A stretch of DNA of 64,000 bases, taken from positions 1,902,501 to 1,966,500 of the forward strand of contig JAEOAD010000026.1 of the NCBI GenBank assembly GCA_036365145.1. The letters run 5' to 3'. Positions within the stretch are counted from its first letter, which is position 1. The number at the start of each line of letters is the position of its first letter. The position numbers and the translations under genes are program-made. This DNA comes from Orientallactaga sibirica. Lineage: Eukaryota; Chordata; Mammalia; Rodentia; Dipodidae. The notes under the pieces were generated by a model. It made no database searches. It saw nothing but the letters and a program-made list of their open reading frames with translations, and was not told the origin of the DNA. Shown here piece by piece: positions 1 through 11,000 of the stretch.

Positions 1-726
1 AAGCCATTTTCCCAGCCCCTCAGTTTCCTGTCTCATGTATCCTTCCCTGACCTTGTCTCTTCCTCTCTACGTCCAAGAAGGAAAGATTGTTGTGACGTGT
101 CATAAGATGAAACCTGGAGGAAAAGGTGATCCCATACTAGGTTTGGATATAGCTTTGTTTGATAATCCCCAAAATAAATAAAATATAAAATCATCAATTC
201 TGCTTCATATTGACTCCTCTTCCTGAAACGCCATGAGTCATGGGTTTAACCTGACTTGAGTTCCCTAAAACTTTAGGGGAACCCCTCAGGCTGTTGAGAG
301 TGACAAGACGGAGCTGTCTCGGGCCCCTCACTGTCGACATTTTGGGAGCTTGCACAAGATCCCTTTAAGGCATTGTCTCCAGAGCTATTACTTCTGCTCA
401 GCTGGACTCTTAGAGGCTTGCATGTTAATCTTGTTGTCTTTGTTTTGTTTTTCTGGCCCCAAACCTGTATTGTGTTTAATGAGAGCCACTGGCACTGAAG
501 ACAGGAATCCCCCAGACATCCACCCATGCCCTGTTCCTGGGTCAGATGGAACAATGCGTGTCTTTTCTGGGGACCTCAACATAAAGGGTGATCCCCTAGA
601 TGGCCTAAGCCACTCTCTTGCTTCCAAAAGGGCAACCCAGGCAGTTTCAAGAGCTGCTCCAGAGGCAGCACATTCATTGCAGATTCATCCAAAAAGAAAA
701 AGAAAAAAAAAAAAAAAAAAAACATT
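1..726. other. Intergenic sequence, no gene seen
   Basis: No exon-like segment recognised on either strand. Ends in an A-rich run (about 700-722) at the start of the SINE cluster. It lies on the 3' side of SUSD2. Confidence 0.5.
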
Positions 727-946
727 ATGAGCTGGAGAGATGGCTTAGTGGTTTAGGCACTTGTCTACAAAGGCTAAGAACCCCGGTTCAATTCTCCAGG
801 ACCCATGTAAGCCAGATGCACAAGATGGCGCATACGTCTGGAGTTCGTTTGCAGTGCTGGAAGCCCTGGCACACCCATTCTCTCTCTCTCTTTCTCTCTC
901 TTTGTATTCTCTGATTGCAAATGATTAAATAAAATATTTTTTTAAA
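727..946 (+). mobile_element. B2-like SINE
   Basis: The head GCTGGAGAGATGGCTTAGTGG is a pol III A-box region, GGTTCAATTCTCC a B box, then a TCTC tract and A-rich tail. This is the pattern used to call every B2-like copy below. Confidence 0.85.
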
Positions 947-1100
947 GCCCAATGTGATGGTGCACACCTTTAATCCTAGCACTCAGGAGTCTGAGGTAGA
1001 GGATCACTGAGTTTGAGGCCAGCCTGAGACTGTGAATTCCAGGCCAGCTTGGGTTAGAGTGAGACTCTACCTTGAAAAACAAAACAAAAATAGTTTTGAA
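947..1100 (+). mobile_element. B1-like SINE
   Basis: 7SL-type body: TGTGATGGTGCACACCTTTAAT, GAGGCCAGCCTGAGAC, GAGTGAGACTCTACC, then an A-rich tail. The same pattern identifies the other B1 copies. Confidence 0.85.
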
Positions 1101-1110
1101 AAACCATTAT

Positions 1111-1311
1111 AGGGCTGGAGGGATGGCTTAGTGGTTAAGGTGTTTGCCTGCAAAGCCAAAGGAGCACGGTTCGATTCCCAGGACCCACGTTAGCCAGATG
1201 CACAAGGTTGCACATGCATCTGGAGTTCATTTGCGGTGGCTGGAGTCCCTGGAGTGCTCATTCTCTATGTCTCTCTTTTTCTCTGTCAAATAAATAAAAA
1301 ATAAAAATAAG
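1111..1311 (+). mobile_element. B2-like SINE
   Basis: GGCTGGAGGGATGGCTTAGTGG to AAATAAATAAAAAATAAAAA. Head-to-tail with the neighbours on both sides. Confidence 0.85.
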
Positions 1312-1620
1312 GGCTGGAGAGATGGCTTAGTGGTTAAGGCGCCTGCCTGCTAAACCTAAGAACCGGGTTCCAATCTCTAGGTCCCACGTTTAGCCAGATG
1401 CAAAGTGACGCAAGGGCGCAATGCTGCACTTGCCCACAAGGGGGCGCATGCATCTGGATTTCGTTCACAGCAGCTGAGAGACTGCTGGCACGCCCATCTC
1501 TATCTGTCTTCCTCTCCCTCTTTCTCTGTCTGTCTCTCTCTGTGTCTCTCTCCAAAAATAAAAAATAAAAAATAAAAATAAAAATTAAAATTAAAATTAA
1601 AAAAATAAAAATAAAAAGTC
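1311..1620 (+). mobile_element. B2-like SINE, long subfamily
   Basis: Carries the extra internal segment GACGCAAGGGCGCAATGC followed by CCACAAGGGGGCGC (1434-1447), a CTCF-like core, and a long A/T-rich tail. Confidence 0.85.
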
Positions 1621-1899
1621 ATTATAAATTACTCCTACCTCTTCCTAACCCTAAAATCTTGCTCTGTTCTTGCCTTGCCTGTGGCTGCTGTTCCCATTTT
1701 AGCTGCTCTGTGAAGTTGATGGCCTTAGGCAATAAGAACTCTGGCCTGCTCAATGCCGTTCTAACAGTCTGCTTTACAACCTCAATTAAAGAAAACTCTG
1801 CCACCTTTTCCTGGTACTTGTACTACTAGCTAGACTTTCTCCTTGTAAGATTCCAAACTCTTGTCTTCAAATCTAGACCCTCACTAGATGATGCCTGTT

Positions 1900-2030
1900 T
1901 CTTTTTGTAAAGGTAGGGTCTCGCTCTAGCCCAGGCCGACCTGGAATTCATTCAGGCTGGCCTTGAACTCACAGCGATCCTCCTACTTCTACCTCTGGGA
2001 TTAAAGGTATGGGCCACCATGCCTGGCTCT
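1900..2030 (-). mobile_element. B1-like SINE
   Basis: Reverse B1: GGTAGGGTCTCGCTCTAGCC to GGGCCACCATGCCTGGC. Confidence 0.85.
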
Positions 2031-2039
2031 GACCCACAT

Positions 2040-2258
2040 TCTTTTTTTAAAATTCTATTTTTTATATTTTATTTATTTATATTTAGAAGAGAGAGAGAGA
2101 GAGAGAATGAATGTACCAAGGCCTCTAGCCACTGCAAACCAACCCCAGATGCATGCATCACCTTGTGCATCTGGTTTACGTGGATACTAGGGAATCAAAC
2201 CTGGGTTCTTGGGCTTCATAGGCAAGAGCCTTAACCACTAAGCCATCTCTCCAGCCCT
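2040..2258 (-). mobile_element. B2-like SINE
   Basis: Reverse copy ending CACTAAGCCATCTCTCCAGCC, with a GA tract at 2086-2106. Confidence 0.85.
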
Positions 2259-2566
2259 GACCCACATTCTTATTGCCATGAGTGACAAAGGTTTCTTGCA
2301 GCCCCTGGTCAGGAGTGTAGGCAGCTAAAGGCTGATCCTGGGGGAAGGTGGAACAGGTGCAGGGCCTGGGCCCTGCCCACCACAGTCAGTTGAGACTGCA
2401 GCAGATGGGCAGCCATGAGGATGAGCCCCCAGGGGACATCTCTTCTCTCTTGTGGGCTTCTTTCTCCTAACCAGAAACATGCAAGGAGGGGAAATCTGGA
2501 ACATGGCATGCAGTTTAAGTTGTTGCAAGCTCCATAACTTTTTTCATGTTGCAAAGAGTTAAAATT

Positions 2567-2756
2567 GGGCTGGAGAGATGATTCAGCAGTTAAGGTACTT
2601 GCCTGCAAAGCCTAAGGACTCAGCCTGACTCCCCAGTACCCATGTAAAGCCAGATTCACAAGGTCATGCATGAGTCTGGAGTCTGCAGTGTCTAGAGGCC
2701 TTGGCAAGCCCATTCTCTCTCTCAAAAAATAAATAAAATATTTATAAAAAAAAAAA
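2567..2756 (+). mobile_element. B2-like SINE
   Basis: GGGCTGGAGAGATGATTCAG to AATAAATAAAATATTTATAAA. Abuts the L1 3' end. Confidence 0.8.
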
Positions 2757-3745
2757 CCCTGAGACAGATACCCCCCAAAACATTACAGGCCATTGCTGAG
2801 GCCCTTGGTTTCCCACCAGGAATAGATGGTAAGACCCTATTGCTGAAGACTCCACATACTTGGGCTGCAAGGTCACTGAGAAATCCTGCTGGAGCTGAGC
2901 TGAAAGCCTCCTCCATGTGGACCAGCTGACAGAAAGCTGGAAAAACCTACACTGCGTGCAGTTCAATGGGAGAGAGAAAACACCAGTGAAGGTACTCAAT
3001 AGTGGACACTGTAAGTCTTAAATTTGGCCAGCCAGGCCAAATGAGCAATAGTGGCATGTCTGTTATGGGGGACACCAACCACTCCCTAATTGGACTTGGA
3101 GGCTCGCTCCACAGGAGGGAATACATCCCTGATACTGAAAACCTACTACAGGGGTAGTCATGAGCCCTAGGGGTGTAATGTCTGCTGGTGTCTGGCTAAA
3201 TGTATATACTATGCTTACCAAACTGCCCAGTAAGCACTTTTCTTAATATCCATACACATATATTAATGCTACTCTCACTTTTGGTTAGAGAAGATTCTCT
3301 TTTCAGATGGTGGTGACCTTGGGATGATTCAGAAGGCACCAAGGTGCTGAGAAGAAGTGACAGAGGAGTGCTCAGCACTGAAACATCTCTATCACACCTT
3401 CCAAGGTTCAGGGTCCATTGCGGAAGAGGTGGTGGAAAGAATGTAAGAGCCAAAGGAAGGATAGGACTCCTTACAACATGCTCCTTCAGACACAAAATGG
3501 CCTGGATATCCATGACCTCACAGTGCCTGACACTACCTACCCAAGACCATCATAATAGGATGAAAAGATCATGACATCAAACTGAAAAGAAAGACTGATT
3601 GAGAGGGGGGAGGGATATGATAGAGAGTGGAGTTTCAAAGGGGAAAGTGGGGGGAGGGAGGAAAGTACCATGGGATTTTGTCTACAATTAAGGAAGTTGT
3701 CAATAAACAAATAAAAATAAATTAAAATAAATTAAAAAAAAGAAA
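2757..3745 (+). mobile_element. LINE-1 3' UTR, 5'-truncated copy
   Basis: About 1 kb without coding potential. It includes a stretch shared with 16285-16590 (AGAAGAAGTGACAGAGGAGT, GAATGTAAGAGCCAAAGGA), then a G/A-rich tract and CATGGGATTTTGTCTACAA, and ends in an A-rich tail. This is the layout of a rodent L1 3' end. Confidence 0.7.
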
Positions 3746-3804
3746 ATGCATTTTTTCACAGCTCTGACTGCACTGTATCTCTGGTTGATTCATTAGTTAA
3801 CTAA

Positions 3805-4050
3805 TTAAATTCATTGAGACAGAGTCGGTTTCGCTACACAGCGTCTAGGCCTTGAACTCGTGATGCTCTTGCCTCGGTCAGTCTTGGGTGCTGGAATTAC
3901 AGGCAGTGGCCACCACACGTGGCTGCTGCAAACTCCTGAAGCATGTGCCGTTTTGTGCATCTGGCTTTACGTGAGTGCTGGGGAATGGAACCCGGGCAGT
4001 CAGGCTTTACAAGCAAGAGCCTTTAACCACTGAGCCAGTCCCATGCCTGA
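3805..4050 (-). mobile_element. Old B1 and B2-like fragments, reverse
   Basis: 3805-3924 is a diverged B1 (GAGACAGAGTCGGTTTCGCT to CACCACACGTGGCT). 3925-4050 is the 5' part of a reversed B2-like element ending AACCACTGAGCCAGTCCC. Confidence 0.6.
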
Positions 4051-4472
4051 CTTTCTGGTGTATCTGAAGAGGACTGTTCTGCTGCAATAAATCCCTGCGC
4101 CAACGTATCATGGCTGGATCACAGAAGTTTATTTCTTGTTCTCAGAGCGCTATGGGATGGTTCAACATACTGACATTTGTGTGGGAAGGCCCCCTCTTCC
4201 ATGCTGGGACCCAGGTTGGCATGAGACCCAACTATCACTGCAGGCTGAGAGCCTAGAGTGATGTCAATGGAAAGAATTCATGAGCCTCTGCTCACTTTGT
4301 ATTGGCTAGACATGGTCACATGACCACCGCGGCTGCAAGGCAAGCTGGGAAATAAAGTGGCGTGATTGGCTAGAAGGTGGGTCTACGGAGCAGTGAACAG
4401 AGCAGGCACCTGCTCAGTCTCCCTTCTAAGTGGCTTAGCTGAAGAGCCCGAGCCCTTTAAGATGCCTCACCT

Positions 4473-4625
4473 AGGCCGGGTGTGGTGGCGCACGCCTTTA
4501 ATCCAGCACCTGGGAGGCAGGGGTAGGAGGATTGCTGTGAGTTTGAGGCCAGCCTGGAACTACACAGTGAATTCCAGGTGAGCCTGGACCACAGTGAGAC
4601 CCTACCTCAAAGAAAGAAAGACAAA
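4473..4625 (+). mobile_element. B1-like SINE followed by a purine-rich tract
   Basis: GGCCGGGTGTGGTGGCGCAC to AGTGAGACCCTACCTCAAAG. The tail has expanded to a GGAA/GGGA-rich stretch to about 4700. Confidence 0.85.
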
Positions 4626-5289
4626 GAAAGGATGGTAGGAAGGAGGGGAGGAGAGGGGAGGGAAGGAGAAGAGAGGAGAAAGAAAGCAGGCAGGCAGGCA
4701 TGTCATGTATGTGCCATGACATGCTGCACTGACCACTCTTGTCCCCTCAGGCAGCACTGGACCTGGATTCAGGGGTCTTCCAGTGAGCCCAGCAGAACCG
4801 GTTCCCCCACCGACCCTCAGCTACCCTGGAGCTTTCCAAGGTGGAGGTGCCACCCTCGCCCATCACATCTGCTCCTCACAACTGTTCTCAATCAAGCAGC
4901 CCCAGCGAGAGGCTGCAAGACAGCCGCGCGGCTCCCCTGGCCGACCCCACTGTCCAAAGGAGGTATTAGGCTCCTGTGGATTCTTCACTGGCTCCTGTTT
5001 GATCCCAAGTCCCTGCGTCACTGTCTCTCCTTCTCCTGTGCACTTCTGAGATTTACCGTCTGTCATTTCAACCTTCAAGTCCCAGGGCTGCTGTTTGAGA
5101 GCTACCTCTCCAAGGCCAAGGTCCCTGCCTCTGGGGTGTCCACCTTGTTCTGGTGCCTTCTGTCCTCACACAGTCCCGGCAGCACCTGTCTGCTCTGGAC
5201 CCTTGGGAAACCCTGTCAAGTGGGGTTTCCCAGGCTGTCCTGTCCCTGGAAGTTGGAATATGAGCTGTCTAGGGCCAAGACACCCTTAC

Positions 5290-5292
5290 TCT

Positions 5293-5335
<43 letters not shown>

Positions 5336-5476
5336 TTTTTTTGAGGTAGGGTCTCATTCTAGCTCATGCTGACCTGGAATTCACTATGTAGTCCCCTGGT
5401 GGCCTTGAACTCACAGCAATCCTCCTACCTCTGCCTCCTGAGTGGGATTAAAGGCGTGCGCCATCATGCCCAGCTC
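5290..5476 (-). mobile_element. (TTTA)n tract and reversed B1
   Basis: About 12 TTTA units (5293-5339) are the former poly(A) tail. The body is 5341-5476. Confidence 0.85.
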
Positions 5477-5481
5477 CAACC

Positions 5482-5920
5482 TTTTTTTTTTTTTTTTTTT
5501 TTTTTTTTGGAGAGAGACAGAGAGAGACAGACAGAGAGTGAGGGAGAGGGAGACAGATAGAGATGGGCGCGCCAGCAGTCTCTCAGCTGCTGTGAACGAA
5601 ATCCAGATGCGTGTGCCCCCTTGTGGGCAAGTGCAGCATTGTGTCCTTGCGTCATTTTGCATCTGGCTAAACGTGGGACCTGGAGATTGGAACCGGTTTT
5701 TTTTTTTTTTTTTTTTTGAGGTAGGGTCTCACTCTGGTCCAGGCTGACCTGGAATTCACTATGTAGTCTCAGGGTGGCCTTGAACTCATGGTGATCCTCC
5801 TACCTCTGCCTCCCGAGTGCTGGAATTAAAGGCGTGCGCTACCACGCCCGGCTTTGGAACCTGGTTCTTAGGCTTAGCAGGCAGGCACCTTAACTACTAA
5901 GCCATCTCTCCAGCCCCCCC
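5482..5920 (-). mobile_element. Long-subfamily B2-like SINE interrupted by a B1
   Basis: The outer element spans 5482-5697 and 5854-5916. A reversed B1 (5698-5853) sits inside it, with TTGGAACC repeated at 5686 and 5854 as target-site duplication. GTGCCCCCTTGTGG (5613-5626) is the reversed CTCF-like core with one change. Confidence 0.85.
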
Positions 5921-5929
5921 CTTTTTTTT

Positions 5930-7960
5930 AAAGAGACAGAAACATCCCTACGGTGACCAGGCTATCCCCAAACCCCAGGACTCAAGCAGTCCGGCCTCAG
6001 CTGAAAGTACAGGTTCTATGCCACCCCACCCAGCCTCCAATTTGCTTTGTGAGCTGACGTGGATATTTCCTGGGGTGTCCTCTGCTAGACCGGCAGAGCT
6101 ATGCAGTTCTCCTGCTTGGACCCAGGCTTTATCCAGGAAGCTAACTGCCAGGTGGTTGACCTACCTTTGGCTCAGGGACACACTGGGGACTCAGAAACTG
6201 GAAGGTGTGCCCTGCTTTACTTCATCTTCAGAGAGGAAAGTACCAGCTTGGTGGCCAAAGCGCTGGCCCTCAGCCTCACCCTGCCCTGAGCTGCCAGCCC
6301 AGGGGAGTAGAGAAACAAAGGAAAGAGAGGCTGAGAAGACAAGACTGTCTCATCTCATCTCCTAGCTACCCCATCCTCCCATCCCCCTGCAGCTCTTTAT
6401 TCACATGTACCCCATCAAACACCCCAAGAAACCAGGAAACCCTCCAGAGGGGCCCTGCCCCTGCCAGTTCTGCTCCTGGCCAGGACCTGCACCAGCACTT
6501 GCCGTTCCTGTCATCTGCTGCCCTCATGTGGTCACATCCAGAATTGCAGCTCACCCTAAAGTGCAAACTTAACCTCACCCTCCTGCGCCTGGGCCCTTCA
6601 CAACCCTTTCGGTGGCCTTTACACAAAGGACTTCAAGTACACTCCTAGGTCTGTGCTTCCACTGAATTCTCCCCATACCTGGTCTGCAGATAAGGAGGTG
6701 CTCGTGGTGGGCAAGAGTGGCCTGAGGCCTGGTTCTGGGACCGGCATCTTGACATTCCTGGACCAAGAAATACCGACCTAGCACGTGAGAATTTAGGCAT
6801 AGAGCAGCGCCAAAAGCAGAGCCAGGGACTCCAGCCACATTGTGCCAGCTTGCTTCTTCTCAGGGAACAGCAGGGCAAGGCATTACCCTTCCTATGGTGC
6901 AGTAGCTCTCAGGCACCCAGTGACCAGCACCTCCGTGGCCAGTCTTCCCAAGGTGCTGGGGCTAGCTGGATGGATCGGTCCATTCCATCTCCTGAGTACC
7001 AGTGTGACCCCACTGAACCCTTTGTAGATGTCACCCTTCTCCCTCTGTCCCCTCACTGTCCTTGATCCATACTATGCATGGAGAGGCCAGGGGAGCCTGG
7101 GACGGAGGAAGCAGGCAGGACTCAGACAGTGGCCTATCAGTGGGTGTCCTCACAGGGTGACTCTGGTCCCCGAAGCATGAGGCACAGGCAGCCGAATAGG
7201 AAAGGGACACTGAGAGCTTGTTTTTTCTTTGTACAGGCAGCGAGAGGCGTTCCCAGAGGAGGTCCAAAGAGGTAGAAGAAACATAAGCCCCGAGTGTAGA
7301 TGGTGATGTCAGAGCTCACCCTTTGCTCCTGCTGAGTCCGCTCCTCACCCCGGGGCTTGCCCTGTGCTGCGGGGACCCAGGCAGCTCACATCCCCACAGG
7401 AGGCAAGGCAGGGGCCTATCAGGCTTTGGAGAGTGGGGGATCGCAGTTCCCAGTGCGGGAGTATTAGGTTTGGGACATGGTTATGACATTTCCAAGGAGG
7501 GGTCGGGGAGACAGGGAGGACGTCCGTCAGGTCTGAGGAATCACAGCCACGGGCAAGTGATAGAGGAACAGGCATGGATTATCAGCGGCGGAGAATTCAG
7601 GAGTCGAACGCCCGCCATCACACCTCGGCTCGGAAGCGATGGATTAGGCACCAGCATTCGGCCCACCGCACTGAAGACACGGGTATCAGATGTGGGAGTC
7701 CTGGGACTGGGGTGCGTCACATCTGGAATTCTCTTGCGAGGCTGAGTCCCGGCCTCTACGTGGCCCAGTGCTGATGGCGAGTTCTGCTTCTGTCTTAGGG
7801 CTGTGAACTCCACATGTTCCTGCAACAGAGGTGCAGTTGGAGTGGCATGGGGGGAGGCCTGCACCCCCACCCCCACCAGCTGCTCTAGGATCCCAAGAAA
7901 ACTGAACGGGGGGGGGGGGGCAGAGATGAGGGTCCTTGGGTGAGGCCCTCGCCCGAGTGG
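5930..7960. other. SUSD2 3' flank, no further gene recognised
   Basis: Includes the SUSD2 3' UTR next to 7965, but I found no canonical AATAAA on the minus strand down to about 7250. Open frames here have no recognisable domain. GGT5, the neighbour in human, was not seen and would be expected further left. Confidence 0.5.
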
Positions 7961-7964
7961 AGTC

Positions 7965-8074
7965 TCACATGGTGCCCTTCCTGCGGTGGTGCAGCAACAT
8001 GTAGACAATGGCGACCAGTGCCGCCACGGCCAGGCCTCCAAAGATGACGCCCAACAGCACCGCGTGGCTCCGTC
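7965..8074 (-). CDS. SUSD2: SUSD2 exon 14: transmembrane helix and cytoplasmic tail
   Basis: Encodes a hydrophobic stretch ([20 protein letters not shown]) followed by HHRRKGTM and TGA at 7965. The short tail ends earlier than in human. The acceptor is CTTTGCAG|GACG. Confidence 0.93.
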
Positions 8075-11000
8075 CTGCAAAGGAGGAGGAGCAGTGAGGG
8101 AGGTCTAGGCATGTGCAGAGACAAGAGGATGCACGGAAGAGAAGGGCTCACCTGACTGGCATTCTGGGGTAGGTGTGGACCAGGTCCCATCAGCCTGGCA
8201 GATGCTGGTCTCTGCCCCGGTCATACTGTAGCCACTGTTGCAGTAGAAGTGGACGGAGGAACCCACCAGGTACCTGAGGCCTTTCTTAAACCCATTGGAA
8301 GGGGGGGCCAGCCAGCCGCAGGACACCACTAAGGTGGAGGGAGAGCACAGAGGACAGGCCTGAGCTGTGTGGGGGAGCCCTCCCCACTGCCCACCCCAAC
8401 CATGGCCCTGGCTAGCCCTCCTTCATTCTCACCAGGCTGCAGGCTCCTCAGGCGATGCCTGTGCATCTGGTGGGCAGTCCATGTGGCATTGCCCACGCTC
8501 TGGCTCCCCGTGGCTGCCACGTCGAGCACGCAGAAAGGGTCGCCCCCGCAGAGTTGGGCCACCTCTTCTGCCTGGCTTGGGCTGAGGGTGGTCTCATTGG
8601 GGAAGAGCGGCTTGAAGCTGAGGTCATGCTTGTCTTGGTTCAGGAAGTTGTCGACCAAAAACGGGGAGTCATACGTGAACAGGGAGGTTCGCACAGCCCC
8701 TGGGGAGACAGATGGCAGTCCTAGGTGGGAATAGCTCCCCTTGATCTACGCACCCTGTTCATGTCCCAGTCCCCACTCCTGGCTCTATCCAACCTGTCCA
8801 GCACATTCCACGGGTCACTCACAGTCGGCTCCAAAGTGAAACACCTGCTGAGCACTGGCATTCCGAGGCAGGACCTGCCCATTGCGTAGGGTGAAGTCAT
8901 CCGTGGGGTCATTGTTCAGTGTCCCCAAGCAGACCTTTGGTGTGGGTCAGGAACTTCTCAGGCAGCAGGATGGCCACACTCAGGAAAGGACCTTGTATAT
9001 TGACCTCCAGGCCAGCCCCCGATGACAACATGACTGATGCCTTATCTTCAGAGGCCACTGATAAGAACATGCCTAGCACAGGTAGAAATGGGTGACGGTT
9101 ACCTACTGGGCTCTGAGTCCTGCCCTCCAATATCTGACACAACCCCAAAATGGGGCTGAGGGCTCCCACATGGAAGGCAAAGATATTCCCAGAACCAGCC
9201 TGCTGACTGTGGCCCATGATCCCTAGGACTAAAGTTTCACGTAGAGGTTATTTTCTGGTGGGGCTATAACAGCCTGCCATACTTCGGACCTTCCTGAGGG
9301 TCCTTATTTGCACAGCCCCTCCTCCACTCCACCCAGAGTCATTTCTCTTGTTCAGTTCCCCGAGACAGCGCAGCCTCATGGCAAGGGAGTTGGACGTTGG
9401 AGCTGCTGTCTTTTGCTGTCTTTTTTGTTTGTTTGTTTGTTTGAGAGAGAGAGAGAGAGAGAAAGGGCATGCCAGGGCCTCCTAGCCACTGCAAATGAAC
9501 TCCAGATGCATGTGCCACCTTGTGCACCTGGCTTTACATGGGTCCTGGGGAATCGAACCTGGGTCCTTTGTCTTTGCAGGCAAATGCCTTGACTGCCCCC
9601 ACCCCCGCCCCCACCCGCAGCTGCTGCTTCTGGGCTGCATCCTTACACTTGGCCGGTGTCCTTCCTGTGGGTTTTGGAGATGAAACTAGTGTGTCTGACC
9701 ACAACGTAACAGAGAATCCCATTATGATGGCTTCTGGGCTCCTATGGACCGCAGAGAGGACCTCCCCCCAGCCCCCGGGCCTGGCCTCTCAGGACTCTGA
9801 GCAGACCCTGCAAGGTTTGGCATCAGGCATCTTCATGGGTGTGAAGAGGTAGAGCAGACCTCAGGCTGTGAATGGTACAGATTCACCTACCAGGCCGTGC
9901 TGGTCAGAGCAGCCTCTGTCTTGCATGTGAACCCCAAGTCTCACTTCAGCCCCAGGCCAGGGCCAGGGGTTAGCCAGAAACCCTAATCTATAGCCAGCCT
10001 TCTGGGCAGCCTGCTGACCATGCCTGGCCAGGCCACTCACCCTTCAGGTCCATCCAGCTCTGTTCAGAGAAGCTGAGAACCTCCTGATTCAGCAACACTT
10101 CCAGGGCCCTGGAACTATCAGCCAGCCGCACCTCCACGACGTCCGAGTTGCCCTCCTGGACGGCTACCGCTGTCAGCCCTGTACCACGGGCCTGTGTGCC
10201 TGGGAGGTTATGTGTAGAACAAATTCCTCTTGGCTCTGGCCTTCTACTCTGGATGATCCCCTTATTCTCCCTCCCCCTTCACCAGAGCCCACAAGGCCCA
10301 GGAATCACCGTTGGGCATCCTTCCAGGCTGGGCTCGCCCTTGCACCCTCAGGTCAGTCAGAACGGCCTCCAGCAGCACATACTCGCCACGCCCGCTGAAC
10401 GAGAAGCTAGTGCCATCGAAGGTGACGAAGTGGGGATCCCCAAAGACAGAAGCTGGGAGGGCAGTGGAGGGGTTAGATGATCCTTCCCAGCCCTTCCCCA
10501 CCCTTGCCCGACTCTCCCTCTGTGGGCAAGGTGCTCAGCTTGGCACCCACCCAGGCGCGGGGGCCGGTAGGTGCGGCAGTCGCTGGAGGGTCGCCGCCTC
10601 ATGTAGCGGGAGCACTCGGGTGCCCAGAGGCAGCAGTAATAGAAGCTGATGACATCGTAGAGCCAGTGAGACATGCCGGGCACACGGGGTGGGGTGCGGT
10701 ATGGGGGCGCCCCCCAGTCATGGCCCCGGTCAGGCGTGCTGCCACTTGTCGAGTCTGCAGTCAGGAGCTGTGTACCGTCTTTGGTGTAACAACACTGCTG
10801 TCCTGAACCATACCTGGGGCTGGGTGGGGGTGGGGAGGGGCAAGAGCAGTCATGGGCGCTGTTGGCAGCTGCTCTAGCCCCTGCCCAGCCCCTGCCTTCC
10901 CGGCTGGATGGCTCACCTGGCCTGCACGGAGCGCACACAGTGCACAGCCCCCGGGTGGTAGGTGCAAACGCTGCCCTGCTCGATGTCACAGCCATAGTCG

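Noticed and set aside
727..1620. tRNA-like heads in SINEs as tRNA genes
   Set aside because: The A and B boxes are internal promoters of B2-like SINEs. No cloverleaf with acceptor stem or anticodon arm can be formed.
4578..5372. 264-codon plus-strand open frame
   Set aside because: It begins in a B1 tail, crosses purine-rich low-complexity DNA and ends in a (TTTA)n tract and another B1. No domain and no conservation were recognised.
1..7960. GGT5, expected downstream of SUSD2 from the human gene order
   Set aside because: No gamma-glutamyltransferase-like exon is visible on either strand. In human the gap is about 30 kb, so it would lie outside this window.
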